Positions 53,805-62,616 of a stretch of DNA of 64,000 bases are shown here, one piece after another. Below the pieces are notes generated by a model. That model had not been told where the DNA came from. It did no database searches and was given only the letters and a program-made list of their open reading frames with translations. The DNA is taken from positions 186,001 through 250,000 of the forward strand of contig SSFF01000004.1 of NCBI GenBank assembly GCA_008015235.1. The letters run 5' to 3'. This stretch comes from Rhodoferax sp. Its GTDB lineage: Bacteria > Pseudomonadota > Gammaproteobacteria > Burkholderiales > Burkholderiaceae_C. Every line of letters begins with the position of its first letter. Position 1 is the first letter of the stretch. The translations under genes and the position numbers were made by a program.

Positions 53805-54458
53805 TCAGCCGTTGCAACGGCTGCGCAGGAACTGCCCCGCAACAAAAAGATCCCGTTCTATTGCACGACGCACACCACTTGCGTCACCCTGGTCCAGTGC
53901 TTTCAGCATATCGGTGTGGGCGTCATTGAGCACGCCTGCATTGGGGTTGTTGTCGAACAGCTGGTTCGACAACGGGCCCACCTTGAGCCACACGGTCTCT
54001 ATCAGTGTCATGAGGAGGGGAGAGCCCGCGGCCTTGTACAGGTGTACGTGGAAGTCCTCGTTGGCATCGAGGTAGGCCTTGGCATCGTTGGTCTGCAACG
54101 CTGCGTCCATGGTCTGCACCAGTGCGCGCAAGCGCTGTCGCTGGGCCGCATCCATGCGCAGGGTACCGCGTTCCGCAGCCTCGCCTTCAAGTAGCAGGCG
54201 GTTTTGCAGCACATCGTCAAATTCGGCCTTGGACAGGCTGGGTACCGACACACCCTTGTTGGCACTGTGGGTCAGTGCCCCTTCGGCCGCCAGTCGCAGG
54301 AGGGCGGCACGCACCGGCATCACGCCCACGCCCAGGGCCTGGGCCACGTTGCGGATCTTGAGGCGTTCACCCGGCAGGAACTTGCCCACGGTCACCCACT
54401 GCCGCAGCGTGGTGTAGGTGTCGTCTTGCAAGGTGGTAGAGCTGGGGGCTGCGGTCAT
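53805..54458 (-). CDS. GntR-family (FCD) transcriptional regulator
   Basis: The protein has 217 residues. The N-terminal winged helix (LRQWVTVGKFLPGERLKIRNVAQALGVGVMPVRAALLRLAAEGAL) is followed by the helical FCD domain with metal or ligand residues (ANEDFHVHLYKAAG, DAHTDMLKALDQGD). It is the last gene of a five-gene minus-strand operon (gaps of 12, 6, -4 and 21 bases), so it is probably a local repressor of amine catabolism. Two GTGATCAC palindromes in front of the operon are its likely targets. Confidence 0.9.
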   Translation of the reverse strand: MTAAPSSTTLQDDTYTTLRQWVTVGKFLPGERLKIRNVAQALGVGVMPVRAALLRLAAEGALTHSANKGVSVPSLSKAEFDDVLQNRLLLEGEAAERGTLRMDAAQRQRLRALVQTMDAALQTNDAKAYLDANEDFHVHLYKAAGSPLLMTLIETVWLKVGPLSNQLFDNNPNAGVLNDAHTDMLKALDQGDASGVRRAIERDLFVAGQFLRSRCNG

Positions 54459-54479
54459 GGCAGCAGTGTAGCCAGTAGT

Positions 54480-55259
54480 TCAGTACCCAGCGCTGAGCCC
54501 GAAATCGAGCATGGCATTGGTGCCTGTCACCCCTTCGCAGGCCGGGCTCAGCAACCAGGCCGCATGCCAAGCGACTTCTTCCGGCCGCAGAAAGCGTGCC
54601 GATTCCGCTTGGGGGTAGTGGGCCAGCAGGCGCTGAAAATACGCCTGCGGGTCACCGGCGCCATAGCGTTCGGCCTGGAACTGGAGCATGGGCGAAAGAA
54701 TGTCCGAGGGGCACAGTGCATTGACGCGTACCCCGGCCGGTGCCAGTTCGCGGGCCAATGCCTTGGTCATCACACCCACGCCACCCTTGCTGGCGCAGTA
54801 GATGGCGGCGCCGGCGTTGCCCACGACGCCGGCGTCGGAGCTGATGGTAACTATGGCACCGCGCGTGGTCTTGAGGGCCGGTATGGTGCGGCTGCACAGG
54901 AAGAAGGCCGCCTTGAGGTTCACGTCGATGCAGCGTTGCCAGTCGGCCTCGGTTGCCTCTTCGCTCGGCCCTTCGACCCAGATCCCAGCGCAGTGCGCCA
55001 GGCCATCGAGACGGCCATGGGTTTGCAGCGTGTGTGCGATCAGGCGCTCGATCTGTGCCACTTCGCTCAGGTCGGCGGCGTAGGCGCTGGCACCGAGCGC
55101 CTGGGCGCGTTGGTGAAGGACATGGCCATCACGGTCGGTCAGTACCAGGCGGGCACCGAGCGGAGCCAGCACCTCGGCCAGCGCGCCACCCACACCGCCG
55201 GCAGCGCCGGTGATGAGGACCACGCGGTCGGTAAAAAGCCCAGGAGCAAACGGATTCAT
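54480..55259 (-). CDS. SDR-family oxidoreductase
   Basis: The protein has 259 residues. Rossmann glycine motif TGAAGGVGG, a CAG motif (AHCAGIWVEG) in place of NAG, the active site Ser (TISSDAG) and YCASK tetrad (Y-x3-K) are present. NAD(P)-dependent dehydrogenase. Its start overlaps the upstream SDR stop by 4 bases. The pair probably act on successive intermediates of the same pathway. Confidence 0.88.
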   Translation of the reverse strand: MNPFAPGLFTDRVVLITGAAGGVGGALAEVLAPLGARLVLTDRDGHVLHQRAQALGASAYAADLSEVAQIERLIAHTLQTHGRLDGLAHCAGIWVEGPSEEATEADWQRCIDVNLKAAFFLCSRTIPALKTTRGAIVTISSDAGVVGNAGAAIYCASKGGVGVMTKALARELAPAGVRVNALCPSDILSPMLQFQAERYGAGDPQAYFQRLLAHYPQAESARFLRPEEVAWHAAWLLSPACEGVTGTNAMLDFGLSAGY

Positions 55260-56041
55260 CCCTTGCACTCCTGCAGGCAGTTGGCACCGTCCACCACCAG
55301 CAACTCACCATGGATGTAGCTGGCAGCCGGCATAGCCAGGAAAGCAATGGCACTGGCCATTTCCCGCGGCGTGCCGGCGCGGCCCATGGGGGTGTGGCGC
55401 GCAGCGATCGCCTCTTCGGCTGTCTGTGAGCCGGTGGCCACCCAGCCCGGGGCCACGCAGTTCACGGTAATGCCCTCAGTGCCGCACTCCAGCGCCAGTG
55501 CGCGGCTCATGCCTACCATTGCGGCTTTGGCCGCGCTGTAGGCGACCTCACCCGGGTTGGCTACGACCGGACCGGTGACCGAGGCCACGTTGATGATGCG
55601 ACCCTGGCGTCGCGCACGCATGCCCGGCAGCACCTGGCGTGTTGTGTGGAAACAGGTGTCCAGGTTGCGGCGGATATCGGCGGTCCATTGTTCGGCTGAG
55701 AGCTCGTGGAAAGGGGAAAAGCTCTCGGATTGCCCTTGCTGCACCATGCCGGCGTTGTTGACGAGGATGTCTACATGGCCCCAGTCGGCCAGAACCTGGT
55801 CCACCAGCTGTGCTGTTTCGTCGCTGTTAGTGAGGTCGGCCTGGTAGGCCCGCGCTGCGAAGCCCAGAGCGCGCAGTTCCTGGGCGCGTATCTCGATGCG
55901 GCTACCGGTGGCGCAGATGGCCAGCTTGCAGCCCAGCTCGCCCAGAAGCTGGGCAGTGGCAAAACCTATGCCCTCGGCGCTCCCTGCACCGGTGACCAAG
56001 GCGACCTGGTCGCGCAGGCTGAACAGTGTGTGTTGGGCCAT
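55256..56041 (-). CDS. SDR-family oxidoreductase (3-oxoacyl-ACP reductase-like)
   Basis: The protein has 261 residues. TGAGSAEGIG cofactor loop, VNNAGMVQQG, SVTGPV with the active-site serine, YSAAKAAM tetrad and the FabG-like end (YIHGELLVVDGANCLQ). It is third in the operon after the aminotransferase. An alcohol or keto intermediate of the amine-breakdown route is the likely substrate. Confidence 0.88.
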   Translation of the reverse strand: MAQHTLFSLRDQVALVTGAGSAEGIGFATAQLLGELGCKLAICATGSRIEIRAQELRALGFAARAYQADLTNSDETAQLVDQVLADWGHVDILVNNAGMVQQGQSESFSPFHELSAEQWTADIRRNLDTCFHTTRQVLPGMRARRQGRIINVASVTGPVVANPGEVAYSAAKAAMVGMSRALALECGTEGITVNCVAPGWVATGSQTAEEAIAARHTPMGRAGTPREMASAIAFLAMPAASYIHGELLVVDGANCLQECKG

Positions 56042-56047
56042 GGCCGT

Positions 56048-57418
56048 TCAGGCGGTCAGTGCCTGCAGCACATCGTCGAAAGCTACCAGCATGCGTTGAA
56101 TATCGGCTGTCGTGGTGGCCGGGCAGGTCAGCAGCATGTTGTGGAAGGGCGTGATCATGATGCCGCGGTTGAGCAGCATGAGGTGGATCAGCTGCTCCAG
56201 ATCGCCGTCGAGCAGGGCTCCAGCTTCGCTGCCATTGCGTGGTGGCTGCATGCCGAACTGGAATTCGCAGCGCACGCCCACCTGGGTGACGCACCAAGGC
56301 AGTTGGTGTTTGGCAATGGTGGCGCGCAGGCCCTGGGCCAGCGCCGTGGTAAGGGCCAGCATGTGGCTGTAGGCCGCTTCCGTGGCCACCTGGCCCATTG
56401 TGGCGCGCATGGCCGCCATGGCCAGCATGTTGGCGGTGAGCGTGGTGCCGATGCCCGAATGGCCGGGAGGGGCATTGCGCTTGGCGTCCATGGCCCGCTG
56501 TGCGAGTTCGGCCGACATGCCATAGACCGCACAGGGCACACCGCCACCGATGGGTTTTCCGAACACCAGGGCATCGGGTTGCAGGCCATGGGCACTGCTG
56601 TAGCCACCGGTTCCACTGGAAATGGTATGGGTCTCGTCCAGGATCAGCACGGCCCCAGCCTGCTTGATCATGGCTTGCGCTGCTTGCCAGTAGCCGGGCT
56701 CGGGCAGCACCATGCCGATGTTGGTCATCACCGGTTCGGCCAGCACGCAGGCAATGTCGCCGGCATTCAGTGCAGCCTGCAAGGCCGGCAGGTCGTTGAA
56801 CTCCACCACCACGGTGGTATCGAGCAGGTTGTGCACCTGGCCCAGCAGGCTGTCGCGTTGCTGTGGCTTGCCGTCCACCAGGTCCACAAAAACATCGTCC
56901 ACGGTGCCGTGGTAGCAGCCGTTGAACACCAGCAATTTGGTGCGACCGGTGGCGGCACGCACCCAGCGCAGCAGGAAGCGGTTGGCATCGCTGGCGCTCA
57001 GGGCGCTTTGCCACAGGGGCAGGCCAAAGCGGCGGGTCAGCTCCTTGCCCACCCAGGCCGAGTCCTCTGATGCGAGCATGGTGGTGCAGCCGCGGGCCAC
57101 CTGGGTTTGCACGGCCTCGACCACGGCGGCGGGGGCGTGACCGAACATGGCGCCGGTGTCACCCAGGCAGAAGTCCACCAGGTCGTGCCCGTCCACGTCG
57201 GTCACATGGGCGCCCTGGGCCTCGCGCACGTGCAGCGAAAACGGTGTCGACCAGTCGTTCATCCAGTGCAGCGGGACACCGAACAGCCAGTGCGGGGCGC
57301 TGCGCTGTGCCAGCGACTGCGACTGCGGGTTGCGGGTGATGAAGGCTTGGCGCTCCTGCGCAGCCAGGCGGTCCAGGGTGGCCTGTTGCAGGCCTTGACG
57401 GGTGTTTGGGGTGTTCAT
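56048..57418 (-). CDS. Class III PLP aminotransferase
   Basis: The protein has 456 residues. VLILDETHTISSGTGGY holds the cofactor-binding Asp, and LVFGKPIGGGVPCAVYG carries the PLP lysine. The family is close to glutamate-1-semialdehyde aminomutase and omega-aminotransferases (FCLGDTGAMFGHAPAAVVEAVQ). It lies 12 bases after the GS-like gene and is expected to transaminate the amine or its gamma-glutamyl derivative. Confidence 0.88.
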   Translation of the reverse strand: MNTPNTRQGLQQATLDRLAAQERQAFITRNPQSQSLAQRSAPHWLFGVPLHWMNDWSTPFSLHVREAQGAHVTDVDGHDLVDFCLGDTGAMFGHAPAAVVEAVQTQVARGCTTMLASEDSAWVGKELTRRFGLPLWQSALSASDANRFLLRWVRAATGRTKLLVFNGCYHGTVDDVFVDLVDGKPQQRDSLLGQVHNLLDTTVVVEFNDLPALQAALNAGDIACVLAEPVMTNIGMVLPEPGYWQAAQAMIKQAGAVLILDETHTISSGTGGYSSAHGLQPDALVFGKPIGGGVPCAVYGMSAELAQRAMDAKRNAPPGHSGIGTTLTANMLAMAAMRATMGQVATEAAYSHMLALTTALAQGLRATIAKHQLPWCVTQVGVRCEFQFGMQPPRNGSEAGALLDGDLEQLIHLMLLNRGIMITPFHNMLLTCPATTTADIQRMLVAFDDVLQALTA

Positions 57419-57430
57419 CGTGTGTCTCCT

Positions 57431-58762
57431 TCAAACCAGCAGCAACAGGTGCTCGCGTTCCCAAGAGCTGATGACGCGGTTGTAGGTGGCGTATTCGAGC
57501 TCCTTCACGGCGCAGAAGGCATCGACAAAGTTTTCGCCCAGAATTTCACGCATGGGTTCGCAGGCGCGCATGGCCTCGATGGCGTCTTCCAAGTGGCGTG
57601 GCAGCTCGTGGTCCACATTCCAGGCGCTGTCGACCATGGGTTCGGTGGGCTGCAGCTTGTCGCGCAGGCCCAGCCAGCCGCAGGCCAGCGTGGCGGCCAT
57701 GGCCAGGTAGGGGTTGACGTCAACGCCGGGCACGCGGTTTTCCACGCGCCGGGCTTCGGGGCCGGACTTGGGAATACGGATGCCGCAGGTGCGGTTGTCG
57801 TAGCCCCAGCGCACGTTGATGGGTGCCGACATATAGGGCGACAGGCGGCGGTACGAATTCACGTACGGGGCCAGCATGGGCATGACCAACGGGATGTAGG
57901 TCTGCAACCCGCCGATGAAGTGGTGGAAGTGTTCGCTGGCCTGGCCGTCTTCGCGGCTGAAGATGTTGTTGCCTTCCAGGTCCACGATGCTCTGGTGCAC
58001 GTGCATGGCGCTGCCGGGCTCGCCTTCCATGGGCTTGGCCATGAAGGTGGCAAACACGCCGTGGCGCAGCGCGGTTTCGCGCACGGTGCGCTTGAACAGG
58101 AACACGCGGTCGGCCAGTTCGAGCGGGTCGCCGTGGGTGAAGTTGATCTCCATCTGGCCGGGGCCGGCTTCGTGGATCAGGGTTTCCACGCCCAGGTCGT
58201 GTACCTCGCAGAAGTTGGACAGCTCCATGAAGAAGGGGTCGAAGTCGTTGACGGCGTCGATGGAATAGCTCTGGCGGCCCACTTCGGGCTTGCCGGTGCG
58301 CCCCAGGGGCGGCTGCAGCGGTTCGTGCGGGTTCTGCTGGCGCGCGACCAGGTAGAACTCCATCTCGGGTGCCACCACCGGTTTCCAGCCGCGCTGTTCG
58401 TACAGGGCCAGCACGCGGCGCAACACGGCGCGCGGCGACAGTTGCACCGGGCGACCGTCCCACTCCTCGCAGTCGTGGATCACCACGGCCACAGGCTCGG
58501 CGGCCCAAGGCACCACGCGCACCGTACTGGCGTCGGGCTTGCAGACCATGTCGGGGTCGGTGTCGCCCACGTAGGGGCCGTTGTCGGGCTGCTGGCCGTT
58601 CACGGTGTTGAGCAACACGCTCTTGGGAATGCGCATTTCGCCGCTCTTGAGGAACAGGTCCTTGGGCAGGATCTTGCCGCGGGCGATGCCCGTCATGTCG
58701 GGGATGACGCATTCCACTTCGTGGATGCGGTGCTCGCTCAGGAACTGGGAGATGGATTGCAT
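57431..58762 (-). CDS. Gamma-glutamyl-amine synthetase (PuuA-like glutamine synthetase family)
   Basis: The protein has 443 residues from MQSISQFLSEHRIHEVECVIPD. GS catalytic blocks: APEMEFYLV, HEAGPGQMEINF, AMHVHQSIVDLEGNN, NRTCGIRIP and ENRVPGVDVNPYLAMAATLACGW. The pattern is of the PuuA/GlnA3 group, which joins glutamate to an amine such as putrescine, rather than ammonia. It is the first gene of the operon, and the neighbours provide transamination and oxidation. The amine is not known. Confidence 0.85.
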   Translation of the reverse strand: MQSISQFLSEHRIHEVECVIPDMTGIARGKILPKDLFLKSGEMRIPKSVLLNTVNGQQPDNGPYVGDTDPDMVCKPDASTVRVVPWAAEPVAVVIHDCEEWDGRPVQLSPRAVLRRVLALYEQRGWKPVVAPEMEFYLVARQQNPHEPLQPPLGRTGKPEVGRQSYSIDAVNDFDPFFMELSNFCEVHDLGVETLIHEAGPGQMEINFTHGDPLELADRVFLFKRTVRETALRHGVFATFMAKPMEGEPGSAMHVHQSIVDLEGNNIFSREDGQASEHFHHFIGGLQTYIPLVMPMLAPYVNSYRRLSPYMSAPINVRWGYDNRTCGIRIPKSGPEARRVENRVPGVDVNPYLAMAATLACGWLGLRDKLQPTEPMVDSAWNVDHELPRHLEDAIEAMRACEPMREILGENFVDAFCAVKELEYATYNRVISSWEREHLLLLV

Positions 58763-58796
58763 GTGATGACTCGGTTGTTCTGATCCTTTCATGTTA

Positions 58797-58876
58797 TTTG
58801 TGATCACAAAATAAAGTGGTGCCACTTTGAAGCAGTCAAGTGGAGCAGATTATTCGGACTTATGTGATCACAATAA
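58797..58876. promoter_or_regulatory. Two GTGATCAC operators between the GS-like and SMR genes
   Basis: TTTGTGATCACAAA (58797-58810, perfect palindrome) lies just upstream of the GS-like start. TTATGTGATCACAATAA (58860-58876) lies ahead of the SMR start. The two centres are 64 bases apart, near six helical turns. Likely binding sites for the GntR regulator at the operon end, repressing in both directions. Confidence 0.72.
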
Positions 58877-58896
58877 GTGCAACACAAGGGGGCGTT

Positions 58897-59235
58897 ATGG
58901 TGCTGACGGGTACGTGGCAGGCGTGGGCGGTGATTGCGTTGTCGGGCGCACTGGAAGTGTGCTTTTCCCTGGCGATGAAGCTGTCCGAGGGATTTACGCG
59001 GCCTTGGTACAGCCTGCTGTCGGTGCTGACCGGTGCCTGCAGCGTCTGGTTGATAGCCAGTACCCTGCAAGTCTTGCCCGTGGGCACGGCCTACGCGGTC
59101 TGGGCCGGCATCGGTGCCGTGGGCACGGCCGTGGTGGGCATGGTGTTTCTGGGGGAGCCGGTCGATGCCATGCGCCTGGTGTCCATGGGGCTGGTGGTGG
59201 CAGGCATTGTGGGTTTGCAGCTCAGCCACGGCTGA
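58897..59235 (+). CDS. SMR-family exporter (SugE/Gdx-like)
   Basis: The protein has 112 residues from ATG 58897. Four TM helices; the invariant glutamate is in LSGALEVCFSLAMK (residue ~19), and the GTAYAVWAGIGAVGT block is diagnostic of small multidrug resistance proteins. It resembles the Gdx/SugE type, which exports guanidinium, more than EmrE. It is divergent from the GntR-regulated amine operon and shares its operators, so it may export the amine or a by-product. Confidence 0.88.
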   Translation: MVLTGTWQAWAVIALSGALEVCFSLAMKLSEGFTRPWYSLLSVLTGACSVWLIASTLQVLPVGTAYAVWAGIGAVGTAVVGMVFLGEPVDAMRLVSMGLVVAGIVGLQLSHG

Positions 59236-59254
59236 GCTCGCGTTTGCAAGAACT

Positions 59255-60286
59255 TCAGGGCGTGCTGGCGCGTTCGAAAAACGCCCACATCACATCGTTG
59301 GCGTTGAGGGCTTGGGACACCTTGGCCTGGCCCGTGCGTGGCTTGCTGCCGCCGGGCCAGGAGTGGCCGCCAGTTTCGGTGACGCACAGCTGCACCTGCG
59401 CGTGGCCCGCGCAGGCCGGGTAGGCTTCGCAGTAAGCCCCGGGCACCGTGAGCACGCGCTGGGGCGTGCTGCTGCACTGGTTGCGCTGCACCCAGCGTGC
59501 CATGGTCTCAGGGACCGACGTGAAGTCAGTGACCTGGCTGCGGTCGCGAAAGGCTTCGGGCCCGGCACCCCCCTCATAGAGTACGTGGGTGTCGTCACGG
59601 GCATGGATGTGCAGCACCGACACTGGTTGGCTGGGACGGCACTGCAAGGTGTTGTCGGTGCCTGCCACGGCGGCAATGGCGCGGAAGGTGTTGGCCATCT
59701 CGCAGGCCAGGCGGTGGCTGAACATGCCGCCATTGGACATGCCGGTGGCAAAGATGCGTTGGTGATCCACGCTCACATGGTCCGGCAGCCGAGCCACGAT
59801 TGCGCGCACGAAACCGACATCGTCGCTGTCGGCATCCCGGGCGCTGCCACAGCAGGCACCAGCATTCCAGGTGGCCAGCTTGCCGCCGGGCAGGCGGCTG
59901 TGGCCGTTGGGAAATACCGCGACAAACCCGGCTTGGTCGGCCTTTTCGGTCAATCCGTAATGTGACCCAGCCTGCAGCGCCATGTGCCCCCCGCCACCGT
60001 GAAAGGCAAAGACCACGGGCGTGGGCCTGCCGTGGCGGTAGCCACGGGGAATGTGTACCAAATACGACCGTACCTGGCCCGCATGCTGTAGGGACAGGGT
60101 GTAGGTCCCTGGCTTGTTCAGCACCTGGGGTGGAGCAGCTTCGGTTCGCTGGGCGCGGTGTTCCTGAATCCGTTCCTGCAGGCGCTCGCGCACGCTGGCG
60201 GGCGCCATGACCTGGGACAGGGTGGGTGCTGAAAGGCCTGCAAACCCTGCCAGTACCAGCACAGCCAGGCGGGCGGACCGCTTCAT
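59255..60286 (-). CDS. Exported LpqC/PHB-depolymerase-type esterase
   Basis: The protein has 343 residues. A signal peptide (RLAVLVLAGFAGLSAPTLSQ) is followed by the polyhydroxybutyrate-depolymerase/feruloyl-esterase fold: VVFAFHGGGGHM (oxyanion), ATGMSNGGMFSHRLA (nucleophile serine), HARDDTHVLYEGG (Asp) and ETGGHSWPGG (His). Paired cysteines (ACCGS, NQCSS, YCEAYPACAG) fit an exported enzyme. Its ATG overlaps the xdhB stop (ATGA), an unexpected partner for a purine gene. Confidence 0.9.
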   Translation of the reverse strand: MKRSARLAVLVLAGFAGLSAPTLSQVMAPASVRERLQERIQEHRAQRTEAAPPQVLNKPGTYTLSLQHAGQVRSYLVHIPRGYRHGRPTPVVFAFHGGGGHMALQAGSHYGLTEKADQAGFVAVFPNGHSRLPGGKLATWNAGACCGSARDADSDDVGFVRAIVARLPDHVSVDHQRIFATGMSNGGMFSHRLACEMANTFRAIAAVAGTDNTLQCRPSQPVSVLHIHARDDTHVLYEGGAGPEAFRDRSQVTDFTSVPETMARWVQRNQCSSTPQRVLTVPGAYCEAYPACAGHAQVQLCVTETGGHSWPGGSKPRTGQAKVSQALNANDVMWAFFERASTP

Positions 60287-62616
60287 GCGGAAGGGTAGTT
60301 CAGTGCACGCAGCACGTTTTCCGCCGTGGCCGGTGCCGTCAATTGCACGGGGCCACCGTCGCCGCGGGCCTGGGCAATGGCGTCGCGCAGGGCCTCGTAG
60401 ACGCTGATGGCCAGCATGAAGGGCGGCTCGCCCACGGCCTTGCTGCCGTGCACGTTGTCTTCGCGGTTGGCTTCGGGCCAGAGTTCGACCTTGAAGTGTT
60501 CCGGCACATCGCCTGCCGTGGGGATCTTGTAGGTGCTGGGAGCGTGCGTGGTGAGCAAGCCCTTGTCGTTCCACACCAGTTGCTCGGTGGTGAGCCAGCC
60601 CATGCCCTGCACGAAGGCCCCCTCGATCTGGCCGATGTCCAGCCCCGGATTGATGGAGCGGCCCACGTCGTGCAGGATGTCCACCTTCAGCACCCGGCTC
60701 TCGCCGGTCAGCGTGTCAATGGCGACCTCGGTACAGGCGGCGCCGTAGGCGAAGTAGTAGAACGGGCGGCCACTGAGCGTGGTTTTGTCGTAGTGGATCT
60801 TGGGCGTGCGGTAGAAGCCGTCGCTCCAGAGCTGGATGCGGTTGGCGTAGGCCATGCTCACCACTTCGTCGAAGCTGCGTGTGGCCTTGGGCGAGTGGAC
60901 TTTGCCGCCCTCGAAACGGATGGCACCAGCGCCGCAGCCGTCCAGCCCGCACACAAAAGACGCCAGGTTGTCGCGCACATTGCGGGCGGCAAACTGGGCC
61001 GCACGGCCGTTGAGGTCGGTACCGGCGCTGGCGGCCGTGGCCGAGGCATTGGGCACCTTGCTGGTGTCGCTGGCGGTGCTGAGCACGCGCTCGAAGGGCA
61101 CGCCCAGTTCGTCGGCCACGATCTGCGCCACCTTGGTGTTCAGGCCCTGGCCCATTTCGGTACCACCGTGGTTCACCTGCACGCTGCCGTCGGTGTAGAC
61201 GTGCACCAGGGCGCCGGCCTGGTTGAACAGGGTGGCGGTGAAGCTGATGCCAAACTTGACCGGTGTGATCGCCAGGCCGCGCTTGATGGTGGCATGGCTG
61301 GCATTCCATGCGAAAACTGCCTCCCGCCCGCGTCGGTATTGCGCAGACAGCTCCAGTTTTGATAGCAATGGCTGGAGGATGTTGTCCTCCACCTTCATCT
61401 GGTAGTGGGTGGTGTCGCGGCGCAGGGTGGTGCCGGGAATGGCCTCGTCGCTGTACAGGTTGCGCAGACGCACGTCCAGCGGGTCCAGGCCCAGGTGGCG
61501 GGCAATGTTGCCCATGATGGCTTCGATGGCAATCACGCCTTGCGGGCCTCCGAAGCCGCGAAACGCTGTGTGGCTTTGGGTGTTGAGCTTCAAACGGTAG
61601 GAGGTGATGTCCACGTCCTGCAGGTAGTAGGCGTTGTCGCTGTGGAAGATGGCACGGTCGGCCACCGGGCCGGAGAGGTCGGCACTGAAGCCGCAGTGCG
61701 CCGCCATCTGCAGCTGCAGGCCGCACAGGCGCCCGGTGTCGTCGAAACCCACCATGTATTCGTAGGAAAACGGGTGGCGTTTGCCGGTCACCATGAAATC
61801 GTCGTCGCGGTCCAGGCGCAGCTTGACCGGGGCCTTGAACTTGTGTGCGGCCACGGCCGACCACACGGCCAGGTGTCCGGCCTGCGTTTCCTTGCCACCA
61901 AAGCCGCCCCCCATGCGCCGGCACTCCACGCGCACGGCATGGTTGTCCAGGCCCAGCGCATGCGCCACCCAGTGCTGCACCTCGCCCGGGTGCTGGGTGC
62001 TGCTGTAGATGTGCCACTGGTTCTGCTCCTGCGGCACGGCGTAGGCGATCTGGCCTTCGAGGTAGAAGTGTTCCTGGCCGCCGACTTCGAGCGTGCCGGT
62101 GAGGGTGTGCGGCGCCCGTGCCAGCGCGGCGGCCGCATCACCGCGGCGCACCGTGACGGGTGGCAGCACGTAGTTCTTCTGCGCCAGTGCGTCCTGTACG
62201 GTCAGCACGGCGGGCAGGGGGGTAATGTCGAGCTGCACCTTGCGGGCTGCGCGGCGTGCCTGCATCACACTGTTCGCCACCACCAGGCCGATGACCTGAC
62301 CGATGTGCTGCACGGTGTCGATGGCAAACACGGGCTCGTCGCCTGCAAATGCGGCCAGCATGGGGTCGCCGGGAATGTCCTGGGAGAGCACCACACCGCG
62401 TACGCCGGGCAGTGCCAGCGCCGCACGGGTATCGACCCCGCGCAGCCTGCCATGGGCCACGGTGGACAGGATGGGGGCGGCGAACAAGGTGCCGCGGATC
62501 TCGGGCAGGTCGTCGATGTAGTGCACGGCACCGGCCACCTGGGCCAGCGCGCTTTCGTGCATGCGGGTGGTGCCAGCTGCCGGAGGAGCGCTGTGGACAG
62601 TGGAGCTGTTTTTCAT
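60283..62616 (-). CDS. xdhB: Xanthine dehydrogenase molybdopterin-binding subunit XdhB
   Basis: The protein has 777 residues from ATG 62616 with AAGGAG upstream. It holds the Mo-cofactor and oxidises hypoxanthine and xanthine to urate. EGQIAYAVPQE, RMGGGFGGKETQ, FRGFGGPQG, NHGGTEMGQGLN and KAVGEPPFMLA (with the catalytic glutamate) are present. ATGA overlap with xdhA. Residues ~415-434 (LSKLELSAQYRRGREAVFAW) are encoded by repeat copy G. XdhC is encoded 15 kb away. Confidence 0.96.
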   Translation of the reverse strand: MKNSSTVHSAPPAAGTTRMHESALAQVAGAVHYIDDLPEIRGTLFAAPILSTVAHGRLRGVDTRAALALPGVRGVVLSQDIPGDPMLAAFAGDEPVFAIDTVQHIGQVIGLVVANSVMQARRAARKVQLDITPLPAVLTVQDALAQKNYVLPPVTVRRGDAAAALARAPHTLTGTLEVGGQEHFYLEGQIAYAVPQEQNQWHIYSSTQHPGEVQHWVAHALGLDNHAVRVECRRMGGGFGGKETQAGHLAVWSAVAAHKFKAPVKLRLDRDDDFMVTGKRHPFSYEYMVGFDDTGRLCGLQLQMAAHCGFSADLSGPVADRAIFHSDNAYYLQDVDITSYRLKLNTQSHTAFRGFGGPQGVIAIEAIMGNIARHLGLDPLDVRLRNLYSDEAIPGTTLRRDTTHYQMKVEDNILQPLLSKLELSAQYRRGREAVFAWNASHATIKRGLAITPVKFGISFTATLFNQAGALVHVYTDGSVQVNHGGTEMGQGLNTKVAQIVADELGVPFERVLSTASDTSKVPNASATAASAGTDLNGRAAQFAARNVRDNLASFVCGLDGCGAGAIRFEGGKVHSPKATRSFDEVVSMAYANRIQLWSDGFYRTPKIHYDKTTLSGRPFYYFAYGAACTEVAIDTLTGESRVLKVDILHDVGRSINPGLDIGQIEGAFVQGMGWLTTEQLVWNDKGLLTTHAPSTYKIPTAGDVPEHFKVELWPEANREDNVHGSKAVGEPPFMLAISVYEALRDAIAQARGDGGPVQLTAPATAENVLRALNYPSA
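61313..61372 (+). repeat. Dispersed palindromic repeat, copy G (inside xdhB)
   Basis: CCTCCCGCCCGCGTCGGTAT, then TGCGCAGACAGCTCCAG and TTTTGATAGCAAT. It is read in frame from the minus strand, in the same frame as copies D and H. Confidence 0.85.
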
